Origin: Bacillota bacterium | Lineage (GTDB): Bacteria; Bacillota; Clostridia; Oscillospirales; Ethanoligenentaceae | Reading direction: 5' to 3' | Assembly: GCA_023391535.1 (NCBI GenBank) | Contig: JAEWAU010000095.1 | Span: 1 to 5,726, forward strand | Length of the DNA: 5,726 nt | Shown: positions 1 to 5,694 of the stretch, piece after piece | How the letters are laid out: every line of letters begins with the position of its first letter | Position numbering within the stretch: position 1 is the first letter of the stretch | Notes under the pieces: generated by a model | What the model was told of the DNA's origin: nothing | The model's input: only the letters and a program-made list of their open reading frames with translations | Databases searched by the model: none | Position numbers and translations under genes: made by a program

Positions 1-69
1 AAAAACCCATTCTTTTTGTTTTCGCAAACACCCCCTTTTTTTATGTGGAAAGCCGTGTGCAGACGCCGC

Positions 70-729
70 TTACCCCGCTTTGCCGCGGCAGTAATCCAGA
101 GCCGCGTCCGCGGCGCTCGCGGCGTCCGGCGTGTAGGAATCCGCGCCGATCTCGTCGCAGAACGCCTGCGTCACCGGCGCGCCGCCCACCATGATGAAGA
201 ACTCCTCGCGCTTTCCGGCCGCGGCAAACGCTTCCACCACCTCGCGCATCACGGGCATGGTGGTGGTGAGCAGCGCCGAGCAGGCCACGATCCGGCAGTG
301 TTCGTTCACGGCGGCGTCCAAAAAACGCTGCGGGCTGACGTTGGTGCCGAGGTCGAGAACCTCCAGCCCCTTGCCCTCCATCATCATCTTCACGAGGTTC
401 TTGCCGATGTCGTGCATATCCCCGCGCACGGTGCCGATGCAGACCTTTCCCGCGCTGCGCGGGCCGTCCTTCGCCAAATAGGGTTTCAGCAATTCGGTGC
501 CCGCCGTCATGGCGCGCGCCGCGATCATCACCTCGGGCACGTACACTTCGTTGTTTTTGAATTTTTCGCCCACGACGTCCATTCCCGGCAGAAGCCCGCC
601 CGAAAGGATTTCCTGTGCGGAAAGCCCCGCTTCGAGCGCGGTTTTCACACCCTCCTGCACAAGCTTGACGCGCCCGCGCTGAAGCGCCTGCGAAACGGCG
701 TCCAAAATCTCTGCCTTTGCCTGTTCCAT
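70..729 (-). CDS. Corrinoid (B12-binding) protein of a methyltransferase system, MtaC/MtbC type
   Basis: This 219-residue protein is a cytoplasmic cobalamin carrier of the kind that accepts a methyl group from a substrate-specific methyltransferase (methanol, methylamine, betaine or methoxy-aromatic systems) and passes it on. Residues about 1-88 form the helical cap domain (B12-binding_2). Residues about 94-215 form the Rossmann-like B12 domain with the signature DMHDIG at 104-109, where His106 is the expected lower axial cobalt ligand. SALLTTTM at 151-158 and GGAPVT at 182-187 are the other cobalamin-pocket motifs. Length is normal for the family. The ATG is preceded by GGGGGA nine bases upstream. 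The gene follows the SLOG-family gene after 45 bp, but a terminator-like hairpin lies between them. No methyltransferase or reductive activase is in view; a partner could lie beyond position 1, as the gene reads towards that edge. Family assignment is secure; the methyl donor cannot be deduced. Confidence 0.93.
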   Translation of the reverse strand: MEQAKAEILDAVSQALQRGRVKLVQEGVKTALEAGLSAQEILSGGLLPGMDVVGEKFKNNEVYVPEVMIAARAMTAGTELLKPYLAKDGPRSAGKVCIGTVRGDMHDIGKNLVKMMMEGKGLEVLDLGTNVSPQRFLDAAVNEHCRIVACSALLTTTMPVMREVVEAFAAAGKREEFFIMVGGAPVTQAFCDEIGADSYTPDAASAADAALDYCRGKAG

Positions 730-758
730 GCTGATTGTTCCCCCGAACGGTGCGGATT

Positions 759-794
759 AAAAGCCCTCCGCGCGCTATTTGAGCGCGCAGAGGG
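759..794 (-). terminator. Terminator-like hairpin overlapping the end of the SLOG-family gene
   Basis: Arms at 764-776 and 782-794 pair over 13 bp, with a single G-U wobble when read on the minus strand, around a 5-base loop. The minus-strand continuation is C followed by four T and then AA. The hairpin includes the stop codon (775-777) and last codons of the upstream gene and sits 35 bp before the corrinoid-protein start. The stem is strong but the T-run is short, so it may terminate only partially or act as an RNA-stabilising or attenuating element. Confidence 0.6.
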
Positions 795-1143
795 AGTTGT
801 GTTTATCGAGCAGGTAAATGCGGAACGGCTTGCGCTGCTGGATGCAGCAGGCCAGCGCGTGGCGCGTGCCTTTGGAATAGCCGTTCCAGAACGCGAGCAC
901 GCAGTCCGCAAGGGCGACGATCTCGCCGTTTCGGATGAGCGGGGCCGCGCGGCCGTACCGGCGGTAATTGGGCCGGCAGCAGGTATACTTCAGCCCCAGG
1001 CGCTTCGCCGCCCTGCGCGCCAGCAGGTCCACCCCGTTCGCCCCTCCGGAAACAATCTCGGAGCACCCGGACGGCAGCTCGTTCAGAATCATTTCATAGG
1101 TTTCCTCGCCCGCGCTGCGCGAGCCGATCACAGCTACCCTCAT
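775..1143 (-). CDS. SLOG-fold DUF2493/YpsA-like nucleotide-binding protein
   Basis: This predicted 122-residue cytoplasmic protein belongs to the SLOG superfamily, which includes DprA/Smf, lysine-decarboxylase-like (LOG) and YpsA/DUF2493 proteins. Members bind nucleotides or nucleotide-derived ligands, and most small stand-alone ones have no assigned reaction. The first strand reads VAVIGSR (residues 3-9). The glycine-rich loop SGGANGVD is at 32-39, followed by a basic helix (LARRAAKR). The second half carries RNGEIVALAD at 71-80 and FWNGYSKGTRHA at 85-96, the usual ligand-pocket region. An ATG 15 bases further upstream is in frame, but the start at 1143 is preferred. It has a GGCGGTGAT Shine-Dalgarno match with seven bases between the GGCGG core and the ATG, and it begins exactly at the conserved first strand. 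The gene is divergent from spoIVB and upstream of the corrinoid-protein gene. No metabolic link between them is evident. Fold assignment is firm; function is unknown. Confidence 0.82.
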   Translation of the reverse strand: MRVAVIGSRSAGEETYEMILNELPSGCSEIVSGGANGVDLLARRAAKRLGLKYTCCRPNYRRYGRAAPLIRNGEIVALADCVLAFWNGYSKGTRHALACCIQQRKPFRIYLLDKHNSLCALK

Positions 1144-1146
1144 GCC

Positions 1147-1155
1147 ATCACCGCC
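1147..1155 (-). promoter_or_regulatory. Ribosome binding site fixing the SLOG-gene start
   Basis: On the minus strand the bases GGCGGTGAT match the 16S anti-Shine-Dalgarno complement AGGAGGTGAT at most positions and lie at the right distance from the ATG at 1143. The alternative in-frame ATG at 1158 has its nearest purine-rich stretch (GGAGGAAAG) about 21 bases away, which is too far. Confidence 0.6.
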
Positions 1156-1271
1156 CATTCAGTCGTTGAGTCGTTCTTTCCTCCGGCTTTTCCGCGTTCC
1201 CGCCCGGCCGCAAAAGCGCCGAACCGCAAACGCCCGCCGCAATTCCATAAATGCCGTAAGGCAAAGCCACT

Positions 1272-1303
1272 ATTATACTATCATCCGGGCCGGTAAAAGT
1301 AAA
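1272..1303 (-). promoter_or_regulatory. Candidate promoter for the SLOG gene (good -10, weak -35)
   Basis: On the minus strand there is a perfect TATAAT at 1277-1272. The upstream -35 is poor: TTTACT (1303-1298) lies 20 bp away, and the hexamer at 17 bp spacing (ACTTTT) barely resembles TTGACA. If used, transcription would begin near 1265 and leave an untranslated leader of roughly 120 bases before the ATG at 1143. Confidence 0.35.
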
Positions 1304-1335
1304 GTTTCTGCAAAAAATAGCGCCGTTGTGTTTTC

Positions 1336-1361
1336 CGCCGCGCAGGGATATTTTCGCGGCG
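1336..1361. repeat. GC-rich inverted repeat in the divergent spacer
   Basis: CGCCGCG (1336-1342) and CGCGGCG (1355-1361) are perfect reverse complements around a 12-base AT-containing spacer. Outside them, GTTTTC at about 1330-1335 and GGAAAAAC just beyond 1361 extend the symmetry with a short interruption. No T-run follows directly on either strand, so it is not an obvious terminator. It could be an operator or simply a GC-rich fold. Confidence 0.4.
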
Positions 1362-1485
1362 AACGGGAAAAACGGTGAAAATCGCTGGAATTCGTCATCC
1401 GCTTCCAATATGTGCATTTTTTTCATTTCATAAGGCGCTTCGTTCGAGGGACATTACAGGGGAACAGAATTTTTTTAAGCCGGAT

Positions 1486-1525
1486 GCGGCCCGGGTTTGA
1501 AAGCGCACGCTTTTCCCCGGGCCGC
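1486..1525 (+). promoter_or_regulatory. Strong hairpin in the spoIVB leader
   Basis: GCGGCCCGGG (1486-1495) pairs perfectly with CCCGGGCCGC (1516-1525). Inside, after a small asymmetric internal loop, AAAGCG (1500-1505) can pair with CGCTTT (1508-1513). The structure ends 11 bases before the Shine-Dalgarno AAGGGGG of spoIVB. No U-run follows it on the plus strand, so it does not look like an intrinsic terminator. A role in mRNA stability or translational control is possible but unproven. Confidence 0.55.
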
Positions 1526-1548
1526 CCCGTTCCGGCAAGGGGGTCCGC

Positions 1549-2778
1549 ATGAAAAAAAGAATCCGCATTTTTGCCGGCGCCGCAGGCTTTGCGGCACTGT
1601 GCCTTGTGGGCGCGGCCGCGCTGCTGGCAAGCCGCCTGCCCGACCGCCTCTCGTTCGTGGAGGGCCAGGCCCTCACGGTGAACGCGCCGGTGCGCCTCGA
1701 CGTGGTGGGCGACCGCCCCGCGGCCGTGCAGGCGAGCGAAACGCTCCGTGCCGGAGGGCAGTTCACGGCAAGCCTCCGGCTGTTCCATATCGTCCCGGTG
1801 AAAACCGTAACCGTTTCCATCGTGAGGGAAACCGACGTGATCCCCTGCGGCGCGACCTTCGGCGTCAAGCTCTACACCGCCGGCGTGGTGGTGGTGGGCA
1901 TGACGGACGTGGATACCGCAGACGGCGGCCACAACCCCGCGTACGACGCGGGCATCCGCCCGGGCGACGTCATCCTCGCCATAAACGGCCGCCCGGTGAG
2001 CAGCAACGACGACGTCGCCTCCATCGTGGCCGGCTGCGGCGGAAAGCCGCTCACCTTCAGCCTCAAGCGCGGCAGCGTGGGTTTTCAGGCGCGCTTCACG
2101 CCGCTCAAATCGATAAGCGCCGGAGAGTACAAGGCCGGCATGTGGGTGCGGGACAGCACCGCCGGCATCGGCACCATCACCTTTTACAGCCCGCAGACCG
2201 GCGTGTTCGGGGCGCTCGGCCATGGCATCTGCGATGTGGATACCGGTAAAATCATGCCCCTTCTTGCGGGCGACGTGGTGAAGGTGCACATCGCCGGAAT
2301 CGTGCGCGGAGCGAAAGGCCAGCCGGGTGAAATTCAGGGCACGCTCGACGATGACGCCTGGGGCAGCCTTTCCATGAACACCGAAACCGGCGTGTTCGGC
2401 TCGCTCAGCATCCCCGAAACCGGCAAGGCCGTTCCGGTGGCGATGCCGCAGGAGATTCAGGCGGGGCCCGCCAAGATTCTGGCGACGCTCGACGATTCCG
2501 GCCCCAAAGCATACGACATTTCCATCGAAAAAATCAACTGGAACGACGCTCCCACCAAAAATATGGTCATTCGCGTTACGGACCCCGCCCTGCTGAGCAA
2601 AACCGGCGGCATCGTTCAGGGCATGAGCGGATGCCCCATTCTGCAAAACGGGCGCCTGGTGGGCGCGGTTACGCACGTTTTCGTCAACGATCCCCAGCTC
2701 GGTTACGGTATTTTTGCCGAGAACATGCTAAATACTGCAAAAACACTTGAAAATTTTACACAAAAAGATGTATCATAA
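1549..2778 (+). CDS. spoIVB: SpoIVB, sporulation signalling serine peptidase (S55 family)
   Basis: SpoIVB is made in the forespore, exported to the intermembrane space, and cleaves SpoIVFA so that SpoIVFB can process pro-SigK in the mother cell. The 409-residue length is close to the roughly 425 residues of the Bacillus protein. Residues about 5-30 form an N-terminal membrane anchor or signal segment after a basic MKKR start. A PDZ domain spans about 105-175, with GIRPGDVILAINGRPV at 135-150. The peptidase domain has GHGI at 224-227 (catalytic His225) and GMSGCP at 358-363 (nucleophile Ser360). Asp345, 15 residues before the serine, matches the acidic residue reported in Bacillus. The tail GAVTHVFVNDPQLGYGIF is characteristic. 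The ATG is preceded by AAGGGGG five bases upstream. spo0A follows on the same strand, the usual order in spore formers. GMSGCP has Cys where Bacillus has Ser after the Gly; this is outside the catalytic Ser and probably neutral. Confidence 0.96.
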   Translation: MKKRIRIFAGAAGFAALCLVGAAALLASRLPDRLSFVEGQALTVNAPVRLDVVGDRPAAVQASETLRAGGQFTASLRLFHIVPVKTVTVSIVRETDVIPCGATFGVKLYTAGVVVVGMTDVDTADGGHNPAYDAGIRPGDVILAINGRPVSSNDDVASIVAGCGGKPLTFSLKRGSVGFQARFTPLKSISAGEYKAGMWVRDSTAGIGTITFYSPQTGVFGALGHGICDVDTGKIMPLLAGDVVKVHIAGIVRGAKGQPGEIQGTLDDDAWGSLSMNTETGVFGSLSIPETGKAVPVAMPQEIQAGPAKILATLDDSGPKAYDISIEKINWNDAPTKNMVIRVTDPALLSKTGGIVQGMSGCPILQNGRLVGAVTHVFVNDPQLGYGIFAENMLNTAKTLENFTQKDVS

Positions 2779-2878
2779 AAAGGATCTTTCGTTTCCTTCG
2801 CTGTGTGCAGAATGATTCACACTGCGCCACTTTAAATGGAAAAAATTTATATTTTTCGCTAATATCGCAAAAATCATA

Positions 2879-2907
2879 TTGCATTATTTACCATATTATG
2901 TTATTTT
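2879..2907 (+). promoter_or_regulatory. Candidate SigA-type promoter for spo0A
   Basis: TTGCAT (2879-2884) and TATTTT (2902-2907) are separated by 17 bp, and the -10 is preceded by TGT, which gives an extended -10 motif. Transcription would start near 2914, about 34 bases before the GTG start. This fits translation starting at 2948 rather than at the ATG at 2879, which would lie inside the promoter. Matches to consensus are moderate. Confidence 0.45.
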
Positions 2908-2934
2908 ATGTGTGTTGGATGAATTCAGTAATAT

Positions 2935-2940
2935 GGAGGG
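2935..2940 (+). promoter_or_regulatory. Ribosome binding site that selects the spo0A GTG start
   Basis: GGAGGG lies seven bases before the GTG at 2948. The in-frame ATGs at 2879 and 2933 have no such site, and the extra residues they would add (from MHYLPYYV onward) have no counterpart at the normally short Spo0A N-terminus. Confidence 0.8.
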
Positions 2941-2947
2941 CGATATT

Positions 2948-3733
2948 GTGGAAAGCAAGCTGAAAATCCTGGTGGCGGATAACAGTGCGGAAGTGGGACA
3001 GGTATGCGCGGCTACGCTGCGCTCCTATGGGATGAATGTAACCACCGCCGCCAAGGACGGTCAGGAGGTGCTCGACAACATCGGCCGGGAACAGCCCGAC
3101 GTGGTGCTGATGAACGCTTTCATGACGCGCATCGATGCAATCGGCGTCTTGAATTCAATCAAGAATATGAATCTGCCCAAAAAACCGATTGTGATCGTCA
3201 TGTCCACGTACAACAACGGCATTATCAGCTCGCAGGTGATGGAGGCCGGTGCGGCCTACTTCATCCCCATGCCGTTTGACCACGATCTTCTCGCCGAGCG
3301 CATCAACCAGCTGGCGGGCATTGCGGTTGAGGAACGCTCGCCGATTCTGGGGCAGTCGGCCATTCAATACAACAACATGCAGGACGTGGAGCTGATCGTC
3401 ACAAAGATTTTTCACCAAATCGGCGTTCCGGCGCACATCAAGGGCTATCACTACCTGCGCGAGGCCATCATGCTCGCCATCCAGGATATCGATATCATCA
3501 ATTCCATCACGAAGCAGCTCTACCCTTCGGTGGCTAAAAAATATCAAACCACCTCGTCGCGCGTGGAACGCGCCATCCGCCACGCCATTGAGGTCGCGTG
3601 GGACCGTGGCGATGTCGATACGCTCAACTCCTATTTCGGCTACACCATCCATAACAGCCGCGGCAAGCCCACCAATTCCGAATTCATCGCCATGATTGCG
3701 GATAAGCTCCGGCTGCAGCTGCACATCTCGTAA
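2948..3733 (+). CDS. spo0A: Spo0A, master regulator of sporulation, with a non-canonical receiver domain
   Basis: Spo0A is the response regulator that commits the cell to sporulation by binding 0A boxes. With the GTG start it has 261 residues, against 267 in B. subtilis. Residues about 5-124 form the receiver domain. Residues about 143-261 form the Spo0A-specific effector domain, very well conserved: IGVPAHIKGYHYLREAI, then SITKQLYPSVAKK, then the recognition region SSRVERAIRHAIEVAW (203-218), then KPTNSEFIAMIADKLRL. The receiver is odd. The phospho-acceptor Asp is replaced by Asn56 (PDVVLMNAFM), the acidic pair reads Asp11-Asn12, the usual Pro and Gly after the acceptor are Thr60 and Ala64, the hydroxyl residue is Ser86, and the conserved Lys before Pro-Phe-Asp is Met108. 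Standard phosphorelay activation therefore looks unlikely, although the gene is otherwise intact. Identity comes from the effector domain and the spoIVB neighbour. Confidence 0.95.
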   Translation: MESKLKILVADNSAEVGQVCAATLRSYGMNVTTAAKDGQEVLDNIGREQPDVVLMNAFMTRIDAIGVLNSIKNMNLPKKPIVIVMSTYNNGIISSQVMEAGAAYFIPMPFDHDLLAERINQLAGIAVEERSPILGQSAIQYNNMQDVELIVTKIFHQIGVPAHIKGYHYLREAIMLAIQDIDIINSITKQLYPSVAKKYQTTSSRVERAIRHAIEVAWDRGDVDTLNSYFGYTIHNSRGKPTNSEFIAMIADKLRLQLHIS

Positions 3734-3747
3734 GGGCGAAAATGCAC

Positions 3748-3781
3748 GGAGCAACCGATTGCTCCTGTCGTATATTTTTTT
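3748..3781 (+). terminator. Possible first terminator of spo0A
   Basis: GGAGCAA (3748-3754) and TTGCTCC (3759-3765) form a perfect 7-bp stem with a CCGA tetraloop, 14 bases after the spo0A stop codon. A run of seven T follows at 3775-3781, but nine bases separate it from the stem, so termination efficiency is doubtful. The stronger hairpin downstream may do most of the work. Confidence 0.4.
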
Positions 3782-3795
3782 GAACAACCAGCGGC

Positions 3796-3836
3796 AAAAA
3801 GCGGCGCGCCGGGGATTTTCCGGTGCGCCGCTTTTT
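3796..3836. terminator. Bidirectional intrinsic terminator between spo0A and the oleate hydratase gene
   Basis: GCGGCGCGCCGG (3801-3812) pairs with CCGGTGCGCCGC (3820-3831) across a 7-base loop, with one wobble pair. Five A precede the stem and five T follow it, with another T-run after a single C, so both strands read as a GC-rich hairpin followed by U. It lies between two convergent genes and can serve both. Confidence 0.88.
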
Positions 3837-3845
3837 CTTTTTCGC

Positions 3846-5615
3846 TTAAATCACGTTGTAGCGTTCGAGCAGTTCCTCGATCACGGTGCCCTTGATCTTT
3901 CTGAGCCCCTGCTTCCCCGCAAGGCCGAGCAGAAACGGCAGCTTCATCTCGGAAAGCTTTTTGCCGTCCATCAGTTTGGACGTGGAATCCAGCAGCACGC
4001 GGACGTCGTACACCGAACCGAACACCTCGGGCACGCCGCGGTCGATATCCAGCAGCGTATACACCGCTTCCATGGCCGTGCGCACCGAATACTCGGTGGT
4101 GAACACCGTATCCCGGAGGGTATCGGCAAACTGCCCGAGGAACGCGAAGTTCACGCAGCCGTCCGGCACCACCTTCGGGCGGTCGCCTTTGGCGCGCGGC
4201 ATGAAGAACGCGGTGATGTAGGGCATCATACAGGGTACGCAATGGGCCGAATGCGCCGCCATCTCGGGAATATCCGCTTCCGGCACGCCCAGATGATAAA
4301 GCCATTCCTCGGTAATCTCCATGCCGGTGCACGCGCGCATCGGCTTTTTAACGAAGTCGCCCGGCACGTCGGTGAACAGGCCGTACACCCACACCACCAG
4401 CTCGTTTCGGGGCTGATTCGCAAAGTGCGGCTGCCGGTTCACGGTGTAGCTCAAAAGCCATTTGGAATCCCGCGCCGTAACGATGCCGCCCGTTACCACC
4501 CGGCCGCTGAACGGGTCGCGCCGGCTGATCTTTTCGAGGTACGGCGGGATGCGGTCGTCCAGCGTGGTGACGGTGGCGGATTCCCAGTTGGTGGCCCGTG
4601 TATCCGTGCAGAATTTATCCGGATGCCCGAAGGACGGGTCCTGCCGGGCGATATTGCGCCAGAGCTGCCAGCATCCGCCCACAGACGATTCGGGCGCCGG
4701 GGCGCGGCTGTCGTCCCCCAGCGAGGAATTCTCGGTGCAGCTGCCGTTTGTGACGAATACGAGATCGTCCTCGAGGAGATCGATGCTTTCCTCTTTGCCG
4801 CCGCGCTCGAACACGATCTTCGTGGCCGCCTTTTTCTTTCCGGAAATATCGAACACCACGTTTACCACTTTGGTGTCGTACTGGAACTGCACGCCGTGCG
4901 CCTCCAGATACTTCACCATGGGCAGCACCAGCGATTCGTACTGGTTGTATTTCGTGAATTTCAGCGCGGAAAGGTCGGGCAGCCCGCCGATGTGGTGGAT
5001 GAACCGCTGGATATAGAGCTTCATTTCCAGCGCGCTGTGCCACTGTTCGAAGGCGAACATCGTGCGCCAATAGAGCCAGAAATTCGAGGAGAAAAACTCC
5101 TCCGTGAACACGTCGGAAATCTTCTTGTCGTAGAGATCCTCGTCCTTCGTGAAAAAGAGCTTGATGAGTTCCATGGAGGCCTTTTCGCTCAAGCCGAATT
5201 TTTTGTCGGTGTGGGCGTCCTGCCCGCGCTTCTCGGTGACGCGCATCAGCGAATAGTTGGGGTCCTTCTTGTTGAGCCAGTAGAACTCGTCGAGCACCGA
5301 GGCGTCCTCCGCCTCGGGCGACGGGATGGAGCGGAACAGGTCCCACAGGCATTCGAAATGGTTCTCCATCTCGCGCCCGCCGCGGATGATGTAGCCCCTT
5401 TCGCTGTCCTGAATGCCGTCCAGCGCGCCGCCGGGCAGGCTCTGCTCCTCGAGAATATGGATATGCCCGCCCTTCATTTGGCCGTCGCGCACCAAAAAGC
5501 ACGCCGCCGCCAGCGACGCCAGCCCCGAGCCCACCAGATATGCTGATTTCCGGTCCACTCCGGCGGGTTTCTGCGGCCGCGCGAACGCCTCGTAATTTCC
5601 GTTGCTGTAATACAT
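3846..5615 (-). CDS. ohyA: Oleate hydratase (MCRA family, FAD-dependent)
   Basis: Oleate hydratase (EC 4.2.1.53) adds water to the cis-9 double bond of unsaturated fatty acids, turning oleate into 10-hydroxystearate; FAD is required although there is no net redox change. The enzyme is cytoplasmic or peripherally membrane-bound. The 589-residue length is typical. The N-terminus MYYSNGNYEAFARP is a family hallmark. The dinucleotide-binding loop VGSGLASLAAA is at 28-38. GGREMENHFECLWDLF at 79-94 carries Glu82, and Tyr201 lies in KLYIQRF; these match the catalytic Glu82 and Tyr201 described for the Staphylococcus enzyme. Other family blocks are FAFEQWHSALEMK at 187-199 and FVTNGSCTENSSLGD at 287-301, and the C-terminus LRKIKGTVIEELLE is also typical. 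The start is the ATG at 5615, served by AAGGAAG nearby, rather than the TTG two codons upstream. Known roles in gut and skin bacteria include detoxifying host fatty acids. The gene is convergent with spo0A and probably monocistronic at its 3' end. Confidence 0.96.
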   Translation of the reverse strand: MYYSNGNYEAFARPQKPAGVDRKSAYLVGSGLASLAAACFLVRDGQMKGGHIHILEEQSLPGGALDGIQDSERGYIIRGGREMENHFECLWDLFRSIPSPEAEDASVLDEFYWLNKKDPNYSLMRVTEKRGQDAHTDKKFGLSEKASMELIKLFFTKDEDLYDKKISDVFTEEFFSSNFWLYWRTMFAFEQWHSALEMKLYIQRFIHHIGGLPDLSALKFTKYNQYESLVLPMVKYLEAHGVQFQYDTKVVNVVFDISGKKKAATKIVFERGGKEESIDLLEDDLVFVTNGSCTENSSLGDDSRAPAPESSVGGCWQLWRNIARQDPSFGHPDKFCTDTRATNWESATVTTLDDRIPPYLEKISRRDPFSGRVVTGGIVTARDSKWLLSYTVNRQPHFANQPRNELVVWVYGLFTDVPGDFVKKPMRACTGMEITEEWLYHLGVPEADIPEMAAHSAHCVPCMMPYITAFFMPRAKGDRPKVVPDGCVNFAFLGQFADTLRDTVFTTEYSVRTAMEAVYTLLDIDRGVPEVFGSVYDVRVLLDSTSKLMDGKKLSEMKLPFLLGLAGKQGLRKIKGTVIEELLERYNVI

Positions 5616-5663
5616 ACACAACTTCCTTTCCCACCGGGCGCAGCGTCTTCCGGAATCGCCCCG

Positions 5664-5694
5664 GTTTTCCGTCTGCCTTTATCCTACCGAAAAC
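5664..5694. repeat. Inverted repeat over the putative oleate hydratase promoter
   Basis: GTTTTCCGT (5664-5672) and ACCGAAAAC (5686-5694) are reverse complements at eight of nine positions, separated by 13 bp. The right arm starts at the last base of the candidate -10 box. Size and placement suit an operator for a dimeric repressor, for instance one sensing fatty acids, but no regulator gene is visible in the window. Confidence 0.4.

Larger units (their letters stand above)
1144..1548. other. Divergent intergenic region between the SLOG gene and spoIVB
   Basis: About 405 bp separate the two divergent start codons. I see no convincing gene here. A 92-codon open frame on the minus strand (1148-1426) has no Shine-Dalgarno site and its product resembles no family I know. 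The region does contain a minus-strand TATAAT near 1272-1277, a GC-rich inverted repeat at 1336-1361, a T-run at 1470-1476, and a strong hairpin at 1486-1525. A clear SigF or SigG promoter for spoIVB, expected from the known forespore expression of that gene, could not be picked out by eye. Confidence 0.6.
2779..2947 (+). other. AT-rich regulatory spacer between spoIVB and spo0A
   Basis: This 169-bp spacer is markedly richer in A and T than the genes around it. It contains no clear intrinsic terminator, so some read-through from spoIVB into spo0A is possible. Small symmetric elements are GTGTG (2803-2807) with CACAC (2818-2822), and an imperfect TTTTTCGC / GCAAAAA repeat at 2852-2873. I could not identify a convincing SigH promoter (AGGA plus GAAT at correct spacing) or an exact 0A box, both of which are typical before spo0A in Bacillus. 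Confidence 0.5.

Noticed and set aside
16..1296. Long open frame of 426 codons on the plus strand opposite the corrinoid and SLOG genes
   Set aside because: Its product is rich in Arg, His and Ala with no family resemblance, and it lies antisense to two genes with clear motifs. It is a by-product of GC-rich codon use.
1148..1426. 92-codon minus-strand frame ending just before the SLOG start, which could suggest translational coupling
   Set aside because: There is no Shine-Dalgarno site before its ATG, the predicted promoter lies inside it, and the product resembles nothing known. It is possible but unsupported.
1423..2676. 417-codon minus-strand open frame opposite spoIVB
   Set aside because: Antisense shadow of spoIVB with His/Ala/Gly-rich composition and no recognisable domain.
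2781..2813. SigH-like elements AGGAT and GCAGAAT before spo0A
   Set aside because: The two half-sites are separated by over 20 bp, well beyond the usual SigH spacing of about 11-14.
2879..2947. Upstream ATG extension of Spo0A (23 extra residues from 2879)
   Set aside because: No ribosome binding site is present, it overlaps the best promoter candidate, and Spo0A normally begins a few residues before the first receiver strand, as the GTG start gives.
3797..3836. Repeat-rich GC segment considered as a mobile-element end or attachment site
   Set aside because: Its flanking A and T runs and its position between convergent genes explain it fully as a terminator. No transposase or direct repeats were seen nearby.
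3696..5546. 616-codon plus-strand open frame opposite the oleate hydratase gene
   Set aside because: It is antisense to a clearly recognisable oleate hydratase, crosses the bidirectional terminator, and has low-complexity His/Arg-rich content.
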